Below, in pieces: positions 33,506 to 42,677 of a stretch of 64,000 bases of DNA; within the stretch, counting starts at the first letter, position 1; the number at the start of each line of letters is the position of its first letter. The notes below the pieces were generated by a model. It made no database searches. It had not been told where the DNA came from and saw only the letters and a program-made list of their open reading frames with translations. The DNA is from Edaphocola flava (lineage in GTDB: Bacteria > Bacteroidota > Bacteroidia > Chitinophagales > Chitinophagaceae). Both the position numbers and the translations under genes were made by a program. The stretch covers positions 186,001-250,000 of the forward strand of contig NZ_SAIQ01000002.1 in assembly GCF_004118155.1 (NCBI RefSeq), given 5' to 3'.

Positions 33506-35530
33506 TTACATAGCTTTTAGCTCCTGCTCCATAGCGAACATCTGGTCTCGAAGACGGGCCGCCTCCATAAAGTCAAGATCTTTAGCTGCTTTCTGCATAG
33601 ACTTCTTCGTTTGATCGATAGCCTTTTGCAAAGAAGCTTTAGATTTATATTCCACAAATTCTTCAGCGGCAATATCCTGGTTTGGCTCAATCGCTAACGG
33701 ACTGTCTTCGTCATAGTTTTTGATATCCAGTACCGAGGTCTGCTTCATGATCTGTTCTACCGATTTGCGTACAGTAGTTGGGGTAATACCATGTGCTGTA
33801 TTATGTTCAATTTGTTTCTCTCTTCTTCGCTGTGTTTCATCGATCGTGCGCTGCATACTGTCCGTAATTTTATCGGCATAGAAAATAACCATACCATCAG
33901 CATTACGGGCTGCACGGCCGGCCATCTGGGTCAGCGAGCGTTCATCTCTCAGGAAGCCTTCTTTATCGGCATCGAGGATAGCCACCAGCGTTACTTCGGG
34001 CAGATCCAATCCTTCCCGGAGCAGGTTTACACCCACCAGTACATCGATATTGCCCAGGCGCAGATCTCTTAAGATCTCTACGCGTTCCAGCGTATCTACC
34101 TCACTGTGTATATAGCGTGAATTGATATTGATGCGTTTCAGATAGGTATCCAGTTCTTCGGCCATACGCTTGGTCAGTGTGGTTACCAGTATGCGCTCAT
34201 TGCGTTTGGCTCTCTGATCTATTTCATCCAGCAGGTCATCGATCTGGTTCAGACTAGGGCGTATTTCTATCGGAGGGTCCAGTAATCCTGTAGGGCGTAC
34301 AACCTGCTCTACGACCAGACCTTCTGTTACGTTTAATTCAAAGTTGCCCGGCGTTGCACTGACAAACACCACCTGATTCAACAGGCTTTCAAATTCATGA
34401 AAATTCAAAGGGCGGTTATCCAGTGCTGAAGGCAGGCGGAAGCCGAAATCAACCAGGTTCATTTTACGGGAACGGTCACCACCATACATACCGCTGATCT
34501 GTGGAATGGTTACGTGGCTCTCATCAATAAACAACAGGAAATCTTTAGGGAAATAATCCAGCAGGCAGAAGGGGCGTGTGCCCGGTCTTCTGCGGTCCAG
34601 GAAGCGGGAGTAGTTTTCGATACCACTGCAATAGCCCAGCTCCTGCATCATCTCCAGGTCGTAGTTTACCCTTTCTTTGATCCTTTGCGCTTCGATATGC
34701 TTGCCTTCTCTTTTAAAATACTCTACCTGTGCAAACAGTTCATCCTGTATTTCGCGTACAATCTGTCCCATCTGATCTTTTGGTGCGACATAGAGGTTGG
34801 CCGGGAAGATGGCCGCAGCCTCAATCTTACTGATACGTTTGCCATTTTCAATATCAAAACTTTCTATCTCTTCGATTTCATCTCCGAAGAAAGTGATGCG
34901 ATATCCATAATCAACATAGGGCAGATTAATATCTACGGTATCACCCTTAACACGGAAGGTACCCCGTGCAAACTCTCCCTGGGAGCGGTTGTACAGAGAA
35001 TTGACCAGTGCGTGCAGGAATCCGTTACGGGATACTTCCTGACCCTGCTCAATGCGGATAATCCCATTTTCATATTCAGTAGGGTTACCCATACCATAAA
35101 TGCAGGATACAGAAGCCACGACCAGTATATCTCTTCGGCCACTTAACAAATCTGTAGTGGTACGCAGACGCAGTTTTTCCAGCTCTTCGTTGATAGCAAG
35201 GTCCTTTTCAATATAGGTATCACTTACCGGCATATAAGCTTCCGGTTGGTAATAGTCATAGTAAGAAACGAAATAGTTAACCGCATTGTCCGGAAAGAAT
35301 TGCTTGAACTCTCCGTATAGCTGGGCCACCAGTGTTTTGTTGTGGGTAAGGATGAGCGTTGGCTTTTGTACATTCTGGATGACATTGGCCATGGTAAATG
35401 TTTTACCTGATCCTGTTACCCCCAGCAAGGTTTGAAAAGCATCTCCTTCATTCACGCCAGTGGTCAGCTGTGCTATGGCAGAGGGCTGATCGCCGGCGGG
35501 GCTGTATGGTGCCTGTAGATTAAACTTCAT
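33506..35530 (-). CDS. uvrB: UvrB, excinuclease ABC subunit B
   Basis: At 674 aa it is full length. Walker A GVTGSGKTF at about 39-47, the damage-binding beta-hairpin region YFVSYYDYYQPEAYMP near 90-105, DEFHVT-type box (FIDESHVTIPQISGMYGGDR near 335), motif V/VI (VGVNLLREGLDLPEVTLVAI and QMAGRAARNADG near 500-545), and a C-terminal UVR motif near 633-668 for UvrC/UvrA contact. UvrB verifies lesions in nucleotide excision repair and partners with Mfd-recruited UvrA. It follows the alpha/beta hydrolase gene by 15 bases and appears to share its promoter. uvrA and uvrC are not in the window. Confidence 0.97.
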   Translation of the reverse strand: MKFNLQAPYSPAGDQPSAIAQLTTGVNEGDAFQTLLGVTGSGKTFTMANVIQNVQKPTLILTHNKTLVAQLYGEFKQFFPDNAVNYFVSYYDYYQPEAYMPVSDTYIEKDLAINEELEKLRLRTTTDLLSGRRDILVVASVSCIYGMGNPTEYENGIIRIEQGQEVSRNGFLHALVNSLYNRSQGEFARGTFRVKGDTVDINLPYVDYGYRITFFGDEIEEIESFDIENGKRISKIEAAAIFPANLYVAPKDQMGQIVREIQDELFAQVEYFKREGKHIEAQRIKERVNYDLEMMQELGYCSGIENYSRFLDRRRPGTRPFCLLDYFPKDFLLFIDESHVTIPQISGMYGGDRSRKMNLVDFGFRLPSALDNRPLNFHEFESLLNQVVFVSATPGNFELNVTEGLVVEQVVRPTGLLDPPIEIRPSLNQIDDLLDEIDQRAKRNERILVTTLTKRMAEELDTYLKRININSRYIHSEVDTLERVEILRDLRLGNIDVLVGVNLLREGLDLPEVTLVAILDADKEGFLRDERSLTQMAGRAARNADGMVIFYADKITDSMQRTIDETQRRREKQIEHNTAHGITPTTVRKSVEQIMKQTSVLDIKNYDEDSPLAIEPNQDIAAEEFVEYKSKASLQKAIDQTKKSMQKAAKDLDFMEAARLRDQMFAMEQELKAM

Positions 35531-35545
35531 AATTGAATTCGTTTT

Positions 35546-36325
35546 TTACATACTGTATACAAATGATGCGAATGCCGCAAGGTCCGTTGCCAGACGCTCA
35601 GGGTACTCCATCATACTCATATGGCCACAGTTACGGTAGAGCTGCACATCATTTCTTTGTGACAGGTAGCACTGCGCGAGGGCCTCTTTCATTGGGGTAG
35701 CATTGTCTTCCTCACCAATGATCCACTGCACGGGTATGCGCTTATTAGCTTTAAGCCATTCGGTTTTATCGCTTCGGTCCATGATCGCCTGGTAGAATGC
35801 TGCCAGTGCTTCGGGGCTGAGCTGCATACCGTTTTGCCAGATCTCTTCTATGCCTTCCGGATGCGCTACTTTGTAGCTTGCTGCAAACAGGTTTTCAGCC
35901 ATAGCCTTAATAAATGTCTTTTGTCCGATAGGGCCGCCCAGTATCAGTTTGATTGATTTTCTGCGCGTTTCTTTTTTTTCTTCGCTATCGGCAGAGGCCA
36001 GGGAATGCACCAGGGATATAGCTTTTACCCGGTCAGGATATAAAGTCGCCAGTTCCAGGATGGTGTAGCCCCCCATAGAGTGGCCTGCAAAGACAGCCTG
36101 ATTGATTTGTTCTTTGTCCAGAACTGCAATAAGGGCATCAGCCATTTTGCCTAAAGTAAGCTCAGGCTGGAAGGCACTTTTGCCAGCTCCCGGAAGATCA
36201 GGAATGATGAGTTTGTATTGTTGTGACAGGGCAGGAATAATCGTATTCCAGTTGCGGCCGTCATTAGGGAAACCATGAACCAGGACAATCGGCTGACCGG
36301 TTCCCGCTACTGTATAATGCAACAT
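35546..36325 (-). CDS. Alpha/beta-fold hydrolase
   Basis: A 259-aa cytoplasmic protein without signal peptide. The alpha/beta hydrolase features are clear: oxyanion region VLVHGFPNDGRNWN near 13-26, nucleophile elbow GHSMGG near 80 (Ser), an acidic residue in GEEDNATP near 205, and the catalytic His in RNCGHMSMMEYPE near 235. Substrate cannot be told from sequence; homologues include esterases, haloperoxidase-like and epoxide hydrolase-like enzymes. It is the first gene of a two-gene unit with uvrB (15-base gap) driven by a TATTTTTG promoter. Confidence 0.9.
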   Translation of the reverse strand: MLHYTVAGTGQPIVLVHGFPNDGRNWNTIIPALSQQYKLIIPDLPGAGKSAFQPELTLGKMADALIAVLDKEQINQAVFAGHSMGGYTILELATLYPDRVKAISLVHSLASADSEEKKETRRKSIKLILGGPIGQKTFIKAMAENLFAASYKVAHPEGIEEIWQNGMQLSPEALAAFYQAIMDRSDKTEWLKANKRIPVQWIIGEEDNATPMKEALAQCYLSQRNDVQLYRNCGHMSMMEYPERLATDLAAFASFVYSM

Positions 36326-36348
36326 GTATGTTTCTGATTATTTTAACT

Positions 36349-36356
36349 CAAAAATA
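36349..36356 (-). promoter_or_regulatory. -7 promoter element for the hydrolase-uvrB unit
   Basis: TATTTTTG on the minus strand, 23 bases before the ATG at 36325 and divergent from the moxR promoter. Confidence 0.65.
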
Positions 36357-36411
36357 CAATCATTCATCCGATAAATTCCGTTAAAAAAGGCGTTATATTT
36401 TACAAATAATG

Positions 36412-36419
36412 TAGTTTTG
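36412..36419 (+). promoter_or_regulatory. -7 promoter element of the MoxR gene
   Basis: TAGTTTTG matches TAnnTTTG, 39 bases before the ATG at 36459. It overlaps an in-frame TTG at 36417, which argues against that codon being the start. Confidence 0.6.
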
Positions 36420-36458
36420 AGAAGATATCATACAGGACCTTTTATAAATACAGATCAG

Positions 36459-37427
36459 ATGGAAGCAACAGTTGCGGCACAGGGTAAGATAGGGCAATTG
36501 ATCACGGAAATGGAAACGGTGATCAGGGGAAAAAGACAGCAGGTAGAACAGGTGATTACTTGTCTGCTGGCAAAGGGTCATATCCTGATGGAAGATAATC
36601 CAGGTACCGGTAAAACGGTGCTGGCCAGAACACTGGCTCATGCAATTAGCGGATCGGGGGCGGGAAATGCAGTCTTTAAGCGCATACAGTTTACACCAGA
36701 CCTCTTGCCTATGGACCTGATCGGTGCGTATATTTTTGATGATCAGCGCAAGGATTTTATTTTTAAAAGAGGACCACTGTTTTGTAATATCCTGCTGGCC
36801 GATGAGATCAACCGTGCCTCCCCGAAAGTACAGTCTGCTTTACTGGAAAGTATGGCTGAAGGACAGATCACGATAGGAGAGCAAACGGTAAAGCTGCAAC
36901 AGCCCTTCTTTACGATTGCTACGCAGAACCCGGTAGAGACAGAGGGTACCTATCCTTTGCCTACGGCACAGCTGGATCGTTTTTTTATGAAAATTTATTT
37001 CGGCTATGTTGATGAAAAAACAGAGCTTGAAATATACCAGCAGTACCTGCAGATCAATGATAACCTGAATCAATTGAAACAGATTCTGTCGCTGCAGGAT
37101 ATACTGGACCTGCAACAGGCTGCGGAACAGGTATATATTCATCCTGAGATCGTGCAGTCTGTGGCAAACCTGGTGCGGGCAACGAGAAATCATCCGGATA
37201 TTAGTCTGGGAGCATCTACCCGTTCTGGTATTACGTTTATTAAATGTCTGAAAGCTTTTGCACTGGTTAAGGGGAGAGATTTTGTTATTGAGGATGATGT
37301 GCAGTATATCGCTAACCCGGTACTGGCGCACCGCCTGATCTTCCGTAGTAAAGAGGCCAGAACGCGTGTACTGGAGGAGTTGATTGCGGCTGAGATGCAA
37401 AGACTGCAGGCTTTAAAATTATATTAA
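36459..37427 (+). CDS. MoxR-family AAA+ ATPase
   Basis: The protein is 322 aa from the ATG at 36459. AAA+ motifs: Walker A EDNPGTGKTVLART (about 47-60), the MoxR stretch KRIQFTPDLLPMDLIGAYIF near 75-95, Walker B LLADEINRASPK near 113, sensor/arginine-finger region ATQNPVETEGTYPLPTAQLD near 157-176, and a C-terminal lid. MoxR ATPases act as chaperones for maturation of protein complexes and usually precede DUF58 and VWA genes. Here neither follows, so it stands alone; the YfbK-type VWA protein is encoded about 4 kb away on the other strand. The GIN-domain lipoprotein gene starts 97 bases downstream with its own promoter. Confidence 0.92.
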   Translation: MEATVAAQGKIGQLITEMETVIRGKRQQVEQVITCLLAKGHILMEDNPGTGKTVLARTLAHAISGSGAGNAVFKRIQFTPDLLPMDLIGAYIFDDQRKDFIFKRGPLFCNILLADEINRASPKVQSALLESMAEGQITIGEQTVKLQQPFFTIATQNPVETEGTYPLPTAQLDRFFMKIYFGYVDEKTELEIYQQYLQINDNLNQLKQILSLQDILDLQQAAEQVYIHPEIVQSVANLVRATRNHPDISLGASTRSGITFIKCLKAFALVKGRDFVIEDDVQYIANPVLAHRLIFRSKEARTRVLEELIAAEMQRLQALKLY

Positions 37428-37492
37428 GCGACATTTACCGAGTAAATAAACCAATCTACCGAAAGAGCCATGGAAGAAGCGTGATGGCAGGC

Positions 37493-37500
37493 TACTTTTG
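37493..37500 (+). promoter_or_regulatory. -7 promoter element of the GIN-domain lipoprotein gene
   Basis: TACTTTTG ends 23 bases before the ATG at 37524. Confidence 0.65.
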
Positions 37501-37523
37501 AATAAAATTTAAAATAGTTTGTT

Positions 37524-38294
37524 ATGAAAAAAATATTCCTCTTCTTCGTTCTGGCTGCAGCACTCGGTACCTTAACAGGTATCTTCAGTTCTTGTAATAA
37601 TGTTACGATCAGCAAAGACTCTGATCACAATTTCGAAGACAATACACCTGTTGTCGGTGGCACAAAACAATATACATTTAATAACTTCCGTAACATTGAA
37701 CTGAATGGCTATGCCAAGATTTACCTGAAGCAGGACAGTGTCTTCAGTGTAGTGGCCAAAGGAAGCAATGAAGCGTTGCGTACACTGAAAATCGGTATGG
37801 AAAACGGAACCTTGCTGATTGAGCGTACCGGAACCTTCGATATATTTGACGGAGATGAGTCTGAAGAAGTTGCAATCTATATCAGTATGCCTAACCTGGA
37901 TAAGATTGAAGCGAGCGGTGTAGGGGTAATACAGTCTCAGACTGTGTTTAAACAAACTACGCCACTGGCGATCGATATATCAGGTGCCTGCGATGTGGAT
38001 ATGCATGTAGAGGTACCTTCCTGTACCGTAGAGTCGAGCGGGGTAGGAGCTGTGAAACTGATAGGTGCGGCACCATCGCTGGATATCGACATCAGCGGAG
38101 CCGGAAATATAAATGCACTGGAGTGTATCTCTGACTCGGTAAGCGTAGAAACATCAGGTGCAGGAGAAGCGAAAGTGTATGCTGCAAAATACCTGAATAT
38201 TGATGCCTCTGGAGCAGGTAATGTACAATACAAGGGTACACCAACTATCGTGAAGGATATCAGCGGGGCAGCAGATATAACTCAGATTAACTAA
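37524..38294 (+). CDS. Head GIN domain (DUF2807) lipoprotein
   Basis: A 256-aa exported lipoprotein with a signal peptide and lipobox IFSSC (Cys near 27). The mature part has the DUF2807/head-GIN signature: NFRNIELNGYAKIYLKQDS, VVAKGSNEALRTLKIGMENG, then repeating strand motifs with GxG turns (IEASGVGVIQS, DISGACDVDMHV, VESSGVGAVKLIG, DISGAGNINAL, VETSGAGEAKVYA, IDASGAGNVQYKG). This is a regular right-handed beta-helix-like repeat with a period of about 20 residues. It probably sits in the periplasm or at the outer membrane. The function is unknown. A TTG-initiated gene follows after 7 bases, so the two form an operon. Confidence 0.92.
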   Translation: MKKIFLFFVLAAALGTLTGIFSSCNNVTISKDSDHNFEDNTPVVGGTKQYTFNNFRNIELNGYAKIYLKQDSVFSVVAKGSNEALRTLKIGMENGTLLIERTGTFDIFDGDESEEVAIYISMPNLDKIEASGVGVIQSQTVFKQTTPLAIDISGACDVDMHVEVPSCTVESSGVGAVKLIGAAPSLDIDISGAGNINALECISDSVSVETSGAGEAKVYAAKYLNIDASGAGNVQYKGTPTIVKDISGAADITQIN

Positions 38295-38301
38295 TATAAA
38301 T

Positions 38302-40320
38302 TTGATATTTAACCCACGTAATATAATAATAGCTATTGCATTAGTCGGAGCAGGTACTACATCAGTACCTGCTCAGTCTCTTGCTGACCTTAATGCTGCC
38401 AAGCGCTATGAAATAGATGCGAAGCGGCAGGGGGTGGATATGACCCGTGAAGAGGCAGTGCCTGCTTCCCGTGAGTTCATCCGTATTGATAGTACTTATT
38501 ATGTTGGCTGGATGATACAAGGCATTTTTAATGCTGAACGTGCCGCAGATTATAATGGCTATAAGCTGGCAATTGCTCCTCTTGAAAAGGCATTGACGCT
38601 AATAGAGCGGGATTATGCAACCATTTTGCGCACCCGTACGGCCGATCCCCTGGAATATGTAAAGCTGTATAAGCGCCATGCGGATTACAGCAACACGGCC
38701 AACTATCTGTTTCAGGCTTATCAGAATGTGGAGCAGAACGAAAACAGCTATAAGCTACTGCGCAGGATACAGCAATGGAATATGCAGAAAGAGATTGTGC
38801 TGAATGGTTATAACATGCTTTCCTGGATTGTACACCGTAATCGTTTTTACACATACCGTACCTATGATTTTCTGAAGGGAAACCTGGAGGAGAATGAGGT
38901 ATTGTCGGATCGTTTTCTAGATAGCTCTCTGGCGCGCATACAAGCAAATCAGTCGGTCAACAGGCAGGTGTTCCCTGAGTCTTCGTTGCAATATGAATTG
39001 CAAAATGTATATCATTATAAAGCCATTCTCCACGCTTATCATTTGCGTATAGATTCTGCCTTGTACTACTTCCGTCTTATGGAGAATGGCGGGCTGATGT
39101 CTTACAATAACTATGGAACCTTTTGCGCCATACAGGCTAAATTCAGTGAGGCCGAAGAGGCTTATGCAGTGGCCAGTATGCAGGATGCCGGAGATAAGCG
39201 CCTGCAGGAATGGGCTTACTACAGCTCCATTGTAGATATTTATAAAGGCATGCCTATGCAGGCTGCGATCAGTATGAGGGATATTATACATTCTGTGGGT
39301 TCTACTCCCGGATTTGGCTGGTATAATATAGCCCTGGCACGTGCCTGTAGTTATGAAGGAAATCTGGCGGAAAGCCAGCGCTTTCTGGATAAAGCAGCGC
39401 AGTTTAAAGAAGTGCATATTGGCACTACCCTTGGTGAGTCTCATTATGAATTCAGCATAAACCTGCTGCGGCTGATGAATAAGAAAAAGGAGATTCGGCA
39501 ACAGCAGTTCGAAGATAAAAACTGGTGCTGGCATCCGCGTGCTTTGTGGAGTATTGCGATGCTGAAAGGAGAGGCTTACCTGCAACAGTACCTGGTAGCG
39601 AACCAGCTGGCGGCTAATCCTGAGCGGGAAAATGTAGTCTACAAGCTGTTCTCGACAGAAAGTACTATTTCCTGGGATGAGATCTGGTACCTGATCCGCG
39701 GCTACAGTACTGCATATTTTTATAATAAATTCGAAAGCCAGTTGAAGGTTGATCCCAGACCTAAGGTCTATAAATATTTCAATCTGTACCTCGCGCGCCT
39801 GGATATGGAGCAGGGGCATTACCAACGTGCTCAGGAGCGACTGGTACGTACCTTGTCATTTGCAGAAGATATTGAAGAGGATTATGAAAAGCTGTTCCTG
39901 GCAAGGGTTTATGAGGCATTGATTATCTGCGCTGATAAAAATGATCAGGATGCAATGTGGAAAAGCAGCCTGGTCAATATGTATCGCCTGTACCCGCAGT
40001 TAATGCCATATGCAGAATTCAAAATGCACTTCCGCCTGAAGGTTTCCGGTAGTAATAATGCGGTATTGTCTGCATTGAAAAAATATAATATTGACCTGGA
40101 TGAGCAGGATGCAGCTTTGCCGCTGGTGTCTCTGAACTTTACTGCTGCCGGCAATAAAAAATCGGTAACTTATTCAGTTACCGATGCTGATGGAAAACGT
40201 ATTGTATCGTCAACTACACTGGTGATCAATGATATTGATGAGACCGTACGCAGTATTGCTTATGGTTTATTTAAGATCCAGCCGCTCGACACGCAGCCCG
40301 ATGTTAATCACGGAGGGTAG
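38302..40320 (+). CDS. Large exported helical-repeat protein, TTG start
   Basis: A 672-aa protein. The frame contains no ATG, GTG or other TTG between an upstream stop at 38278-38280 and the signal peptide, so TTG at 38302 is the likely start, giving MIFNPRNIIIAIALVGAG and cleavage near VPAQ. The mature protein is alpha-helical with TPR-like pairs (SEAEEAYAVASMQDAGDKRL, GWYNIALARACSYEGNLAES, YLARLDMEQGHYQRAQERLV) and a short beta-rich C-terminal segment. I recognise no named family. It is coupled to the GIN lipoprotein upstream. Its last 54 bases overlap the end of gldH on the opposite strand, with no terminator between. Confidence 0.8.
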   Translation: MIFNPRNIIIAIALVGAGTTSVPAQSLADLNAAKRYEIDAKRQGVDMTREEAVPASREFIRIDSTYYVGWMIQGIFNAERAADYNGYKLAIAPLEKALTLIERDYATILRTRTADPLEYVKLYKRHADYSNTANYLFQAYQNVEQNENSYKLLRRIQQWNMQKEIVLNGYNMLSWIVHRNRFYTYRTYDFLKGNLEENEVLSDRFLDSSLARIQANQSVNRQVFPESSLQYELQNVYHYKAILHAYHLRIDSALYYFRLMENGGLMSYNNYGTFCAIQAKFSEAEEAYAVASMQDAGDKRLQEWAYYSSIVDIYKGMPMQAAISMRDIIHSVGSTPGFGWYNIALARACSYEGNLAESQRFLDKAAQFKEVHIGTTLGESHYEFSINLLRLMNKKKEIRQQQFEDKNWCWHPRALWSIAMLKGEAYLQQYLVANQLAANPERENVVYKLFSTESTISWDEIWYLIRGYSTAYFYNKFESQLKVDPRPKVYKYFNLYLARLDMEQGHYQRAQERLVRTLSFAEDIEEDYEKLFLARVYEALIICADKNDQDAMWKSSLVNMYRLYPQLMPYAEFKMHFRLKVSGSNNAVLSALKKYNIDLDEQDAALPLVSLNFTAAGNKKSVTYSVTDADGKRIVSSTTLVINDIDETVRSIAYGLFKIQPLDTQPDVNHGG

Positions 40321-40773
40321 CGGATTCTCTCTCATAATCTGTTCCAGTTTTACCGTATATGTTCCCGTTTTAGAAAACTTCGGATAATCTTTCCCTGGTT
40401 TCAACAATATTTTATGTTCATAGATAGAGCCTATATCTGAGCCAAGCCATTGGCCATCTGTCGCTGCCAGCGGCGCTTCTATGCGAATACCTGCATCAAA
40501 TTGTTTAGCTTCCGGTTGTTTGGTTTTAAACCTTACCCAAATATTAGAATTAGGGAAGGCCGCATCATGACGCAGGATCAGGTATACTTTATATTTCGCC
40601 GTTGTGTCGGGGATGTCAAACTGGAATTCCGGCTGGAATTTATAATCCCATTTGGCTCCGGGAATACCTACCTGTTTCTGGTACGCCGTTTCTGCAGGCT
40701 TTCCACAGGCTGCCAGCAATGTAATCGCAATGACCGGTAATGATTTAAAATATTTTTGCAGCAATAATTTCAT
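40267..40773 (-). CDS. gldH: GldH, gliding motility lipoprotein
   Basis: The protein is 168 aa from the ATG at 40773 (an in-frame codon at 40791 would only add KD-rich residues before the signal peptide and overlap yicC). The lipoprotein signal ends at lipobox LLAAC. The mature part has the GldH pattern: YKVYLILRHDAAFPNSNIWV, APLAATDGQWLGSDIGSIYE, GTYTVKLEQIMRENPLPSVI and the C-terminal NIGLRVERLD. GldH is needed for gliding and is associated with the T9SS machinery of Bacteroidota, in line with the several T9SS cargo proteins in this window. It follows yicC by 10 bases in one operon and converges into the helical-repeat gene. Confidence 0.88.
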   Translation of the reverse strand: MKLLLQKYFKSLPVIAITLLAACGKPAETAYQKQVGIPGAKWDYKFQPEFQFDIPDTTAKYKVYLILRHDAAFPNSNIWVRFKTKQPEAKQFDAGIRIEAPLAATDGQWLGSDIGSIYEHKILLKPGKDYPKFSKTGTYTVKLEQIMRENPLPSVINIGLRVERLDLK

Positions 40774-40783
40774 GTCCTTGATT

Positions 40784-41662
40784 TTATACAATATTCAATA
40801 CCTGTTCTTTCGCTTTTTCCAGTTCATCTTTCATCTGCACAACGATCTGCTGCATCGCTGCATCATTGGCTTTTGAACCCAGGGTGTTGATTTCACGACC
40901 TACTTCCTGCAGTACAAATCCCAGTTTTTTACCAATGCCTTCAGGTCCGGCTGTTTCGGCCAGTTCTTTGAAGTAGGTGCAGTGCGCTCTCAGTCTTTGT
41001 TTTTCTTCAGAAATATCTATTTTTTCAATATAGTAGATCAGTTCTTGCTCAAGGCGATTAGCATCCCATTTATCATTACCCACCCATTCTTCCAGCATAG
41101 TCACCAGGCGCTCTTTGATGCGCTCGATACGTTTTGGCTCATGTACCTCTGCCTGAATCAGTAATTTTTCGATCTGATCAATACGATCCAGCAGATCGGC
41201 ACCTATAGGCTTTCCTTCAACCATACGGTGATTCACCAGCTGTTCTGCAGCAGTGTTTACCAGTCGCTCAATCACAGCCCAGTCTTCTTCCGTTACACTC
41301 TCTGCTTCCGGTGCTACTACTTCCGGTAGGCGCATCAGTGTAGGTAATATCTGTTCTTCAGCAAGACCTAATGCAGATGAGATTTCTTTTATAGAAGCAT
41401 AGTAAGATTGCGCCAGGCTGGTATTGATTTTCATCGGCTTGGCTGCGCCATCCTGTTTTACAAATATGGCGATATCTACAGATCCGCGCTTCAGTTGTCG
41501 GGAAACGATTTTACGGATATCCGCTTCGTACGCTTTCAGTAATGGGTTTAATTTATTCGTAATCTCAAATTGCTTGCCATTCAGCGATTTCAGCTCTACA
41601 ATAATTTCTTTATTTCCTGTATGTCCTTCTGCTTTACCAAAGCCGGTCATGGAGTATATCAT
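40784..41662 (-). CDS. yicC: YicC family endoribonuclease
   Basis: A 292-aa protein with the family's N-terminal signature MIYSMTGFGKAEGH, followed by VELKSLNGKQFEI and KLNPLLKAYEADIRKIV. The C-terminal DUF1732 region carries ELIYYIEKIDISEEKQRLRA, KLGFVLQEVGREINTLGSKA and QMKDELEKAKEQVLNI. E. coli YicC is an RNase affecting small RNA stability; the cytoplasmic protein forms oligomers. The length is normal for the family. It heads a yicC-gldH pair with a promoter (TACTTTTG) 23 bases upstream. Confidence 0.95.
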   Translation of the reverse strand: MIYSMTGFGKAEGHTGNKEIIVELKSLNGKQFEITNKLNPLLKAYEADIRKIVSRQLKRGSVDIAIFVKQDGAAKPMKINTSLAQSYYASIKEISSALGLAEEQILPTLMRLPEVVAPEAESVTEEDWAVIERLVNTAAEQLVNHRMVEGKPIGADLLDRIDQIEKLLIQAEVHEPKRIERIKERLVTMLEEWVGNDKWDANRLEQELIYYIEKIDISEEKQRLRAHCTYFKELAETAGPEGIGKKLGFVLQEVGREINTLGSKANDAAMQQIVVQMKDELEKAKEQVLNIV

Positions 41663-41684
41663 ATGTGTACTATGTTTTGAGGAA

Positions 41685-41692
41685 CAAAAGTA
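41685..41692 (-). promoter_or_regulatory. -7 promoter element for yicC-gldH
   Basis: TACTTTTG on the minus strand, 22 bases before the ATG at 41662. Confidence 0.65.
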
Positions 41693-41772
41693 CTCAAATT
41701 ATTATAAGCATTACAAATTTCCGAATGGCTATATTTACAAATATTTAAAGATAATGGAGTATACTTTTGACT

Positions 41773-41780
41773 TACTTTTG
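41773..41780 (+). promoter_or_regulatory. -7 promoter element of the 279-aa lipoprotein gene
   Basis: TACTTTTG ends 25 bases before the ATG at 41806. Confidence 0.65.
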
Positions 41781-41805
41781 TGTTAACCACTAATTATATG
41801 TTGTT

Positions 41806-42645
41806 ATGAGAAAATATTACATACTACCTGCCACATGTTTATCATTAGGATTTATGCTGCTGGCTTCCTGCAAAGGAGGAGAAACCGATAAGACTGATGC
41901 AAAGACGGCGGATACGGTGGAAACCGTTACTCCGGAGAAAACCGTTAAGATTGCACCGGTACCGGCCTCTCCAGACTTTCCTGATGCTGCACTGTCGATC
42001 AAAGATGTAAGCACAGAGCCGGTGGGCAAGGATTCTGTAAAAGTTACGATTAATTATACCGTAGCGAATTATGAACTGAAAAAACAAACTGAAGCTGCGG
42101 TATCTAAAGAATGTAACAATTCTGCACAGGGTCAGCATATTCACTTTATCCTGGACAATAAGCCATATACTGCTTTATATGAGCCTAAGCATACCTTTAC
42201 CGTTGCGGTAAATTCTCAACATGATGTCATGTCTTTCCTTTCCCGCTCTTACCATGAGTCTGTAAAAGGTAAAAATGCAGGTATCCTGCTGCGTTTTGCG
42301 ATTGATGCGAAAGGGACATATAAGAAACTGGACAATCCGACTACCCCAATGATCTTCTACAGCCGACCTAAAGGCGATTATGTAGGGAATGATACGAAGA
42401 ATGTACTGCTGGATTTCTATGTATACAATACAACATTATCTGAAACCGGCGATAAAGTAAGGGCTACAATTAACGGCAATACTTTTATGATTAATAACTG
42501 GGCGCCACAGTTCATTCAGAATGCTCCTATGGGCACGATGAAAGTGAAGCTGGAGCTGCTGGATAAGGATGGTAAAGCGATCACAGGCGAGCATACAGTG
42601 GTTGAGCGTGATGTGCAGCTGGCACAACAAGAACCAATGAAATAA
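41806..42645 (+). CDS. Exported lipoprotein, unknown function
   Basis: A 279-aa protein with a signal peptide ending at lipobox LLASC (Cys near 23), then a Thr/Asp/Lys-rich tether (about 24-60) and a beta-rich mature domain. Recognisable blocks are QGQHIHFILDNKPYTALYEP, with two His flanking an Ile, HTFTVAVNSQHDVMSFLSRS, MIFYSRPKGDYVGNDTKNVL and FMINNWAPQFIQNAPMG. The HIHFILDN pattern is reminiscent of Ig-like or copper-handling beta-sandwiches but I cannot assign a family. It is monocistronic, flanked by its own promoter and a strong terminator. Confidence 0.8.
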   Translation: MRKYYILPATCLSLGFMLLASCKGGETDKTDAKTADTVETVTPEKTVKIAPVPASPDFPDAALSIKDVSTEPVGKDSVKVTINYTVANYELKKQTEAAVSKECNNSAQGQHIHFILDNKPYTALYEPKHTFTVAVNSQHDVMSFLSRSYHESVKGKNAGILLRFAIDAKGTYKKLDNPTTPMIFYSRPKGDYVGNDTKNVLLDFYVYNTTLSETGDKVRATINGNTFMINNWAPQFIQNAPMGTMKVKLELLDKDGKAITGEHTVVERDVQLAQQEPMK

Positions 42646-42677
42646 ACGCTTCTTCAGCGATTTATAAACGATACAAA

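Noticed and set aside
34514-35146. A 210-codon plus-strand frame opposite uvrB.
   Set aside because: uvrB is unmistakable on the other strand; the frame has no recognisable motif.
38917-39825. A 302-codon minus-strand frame opposite the helical-repeat gene.
   Set aside because: It is antisense to an exported protein with signal peptide and TPR-like repeats, and lacks a start context or homology-like features.
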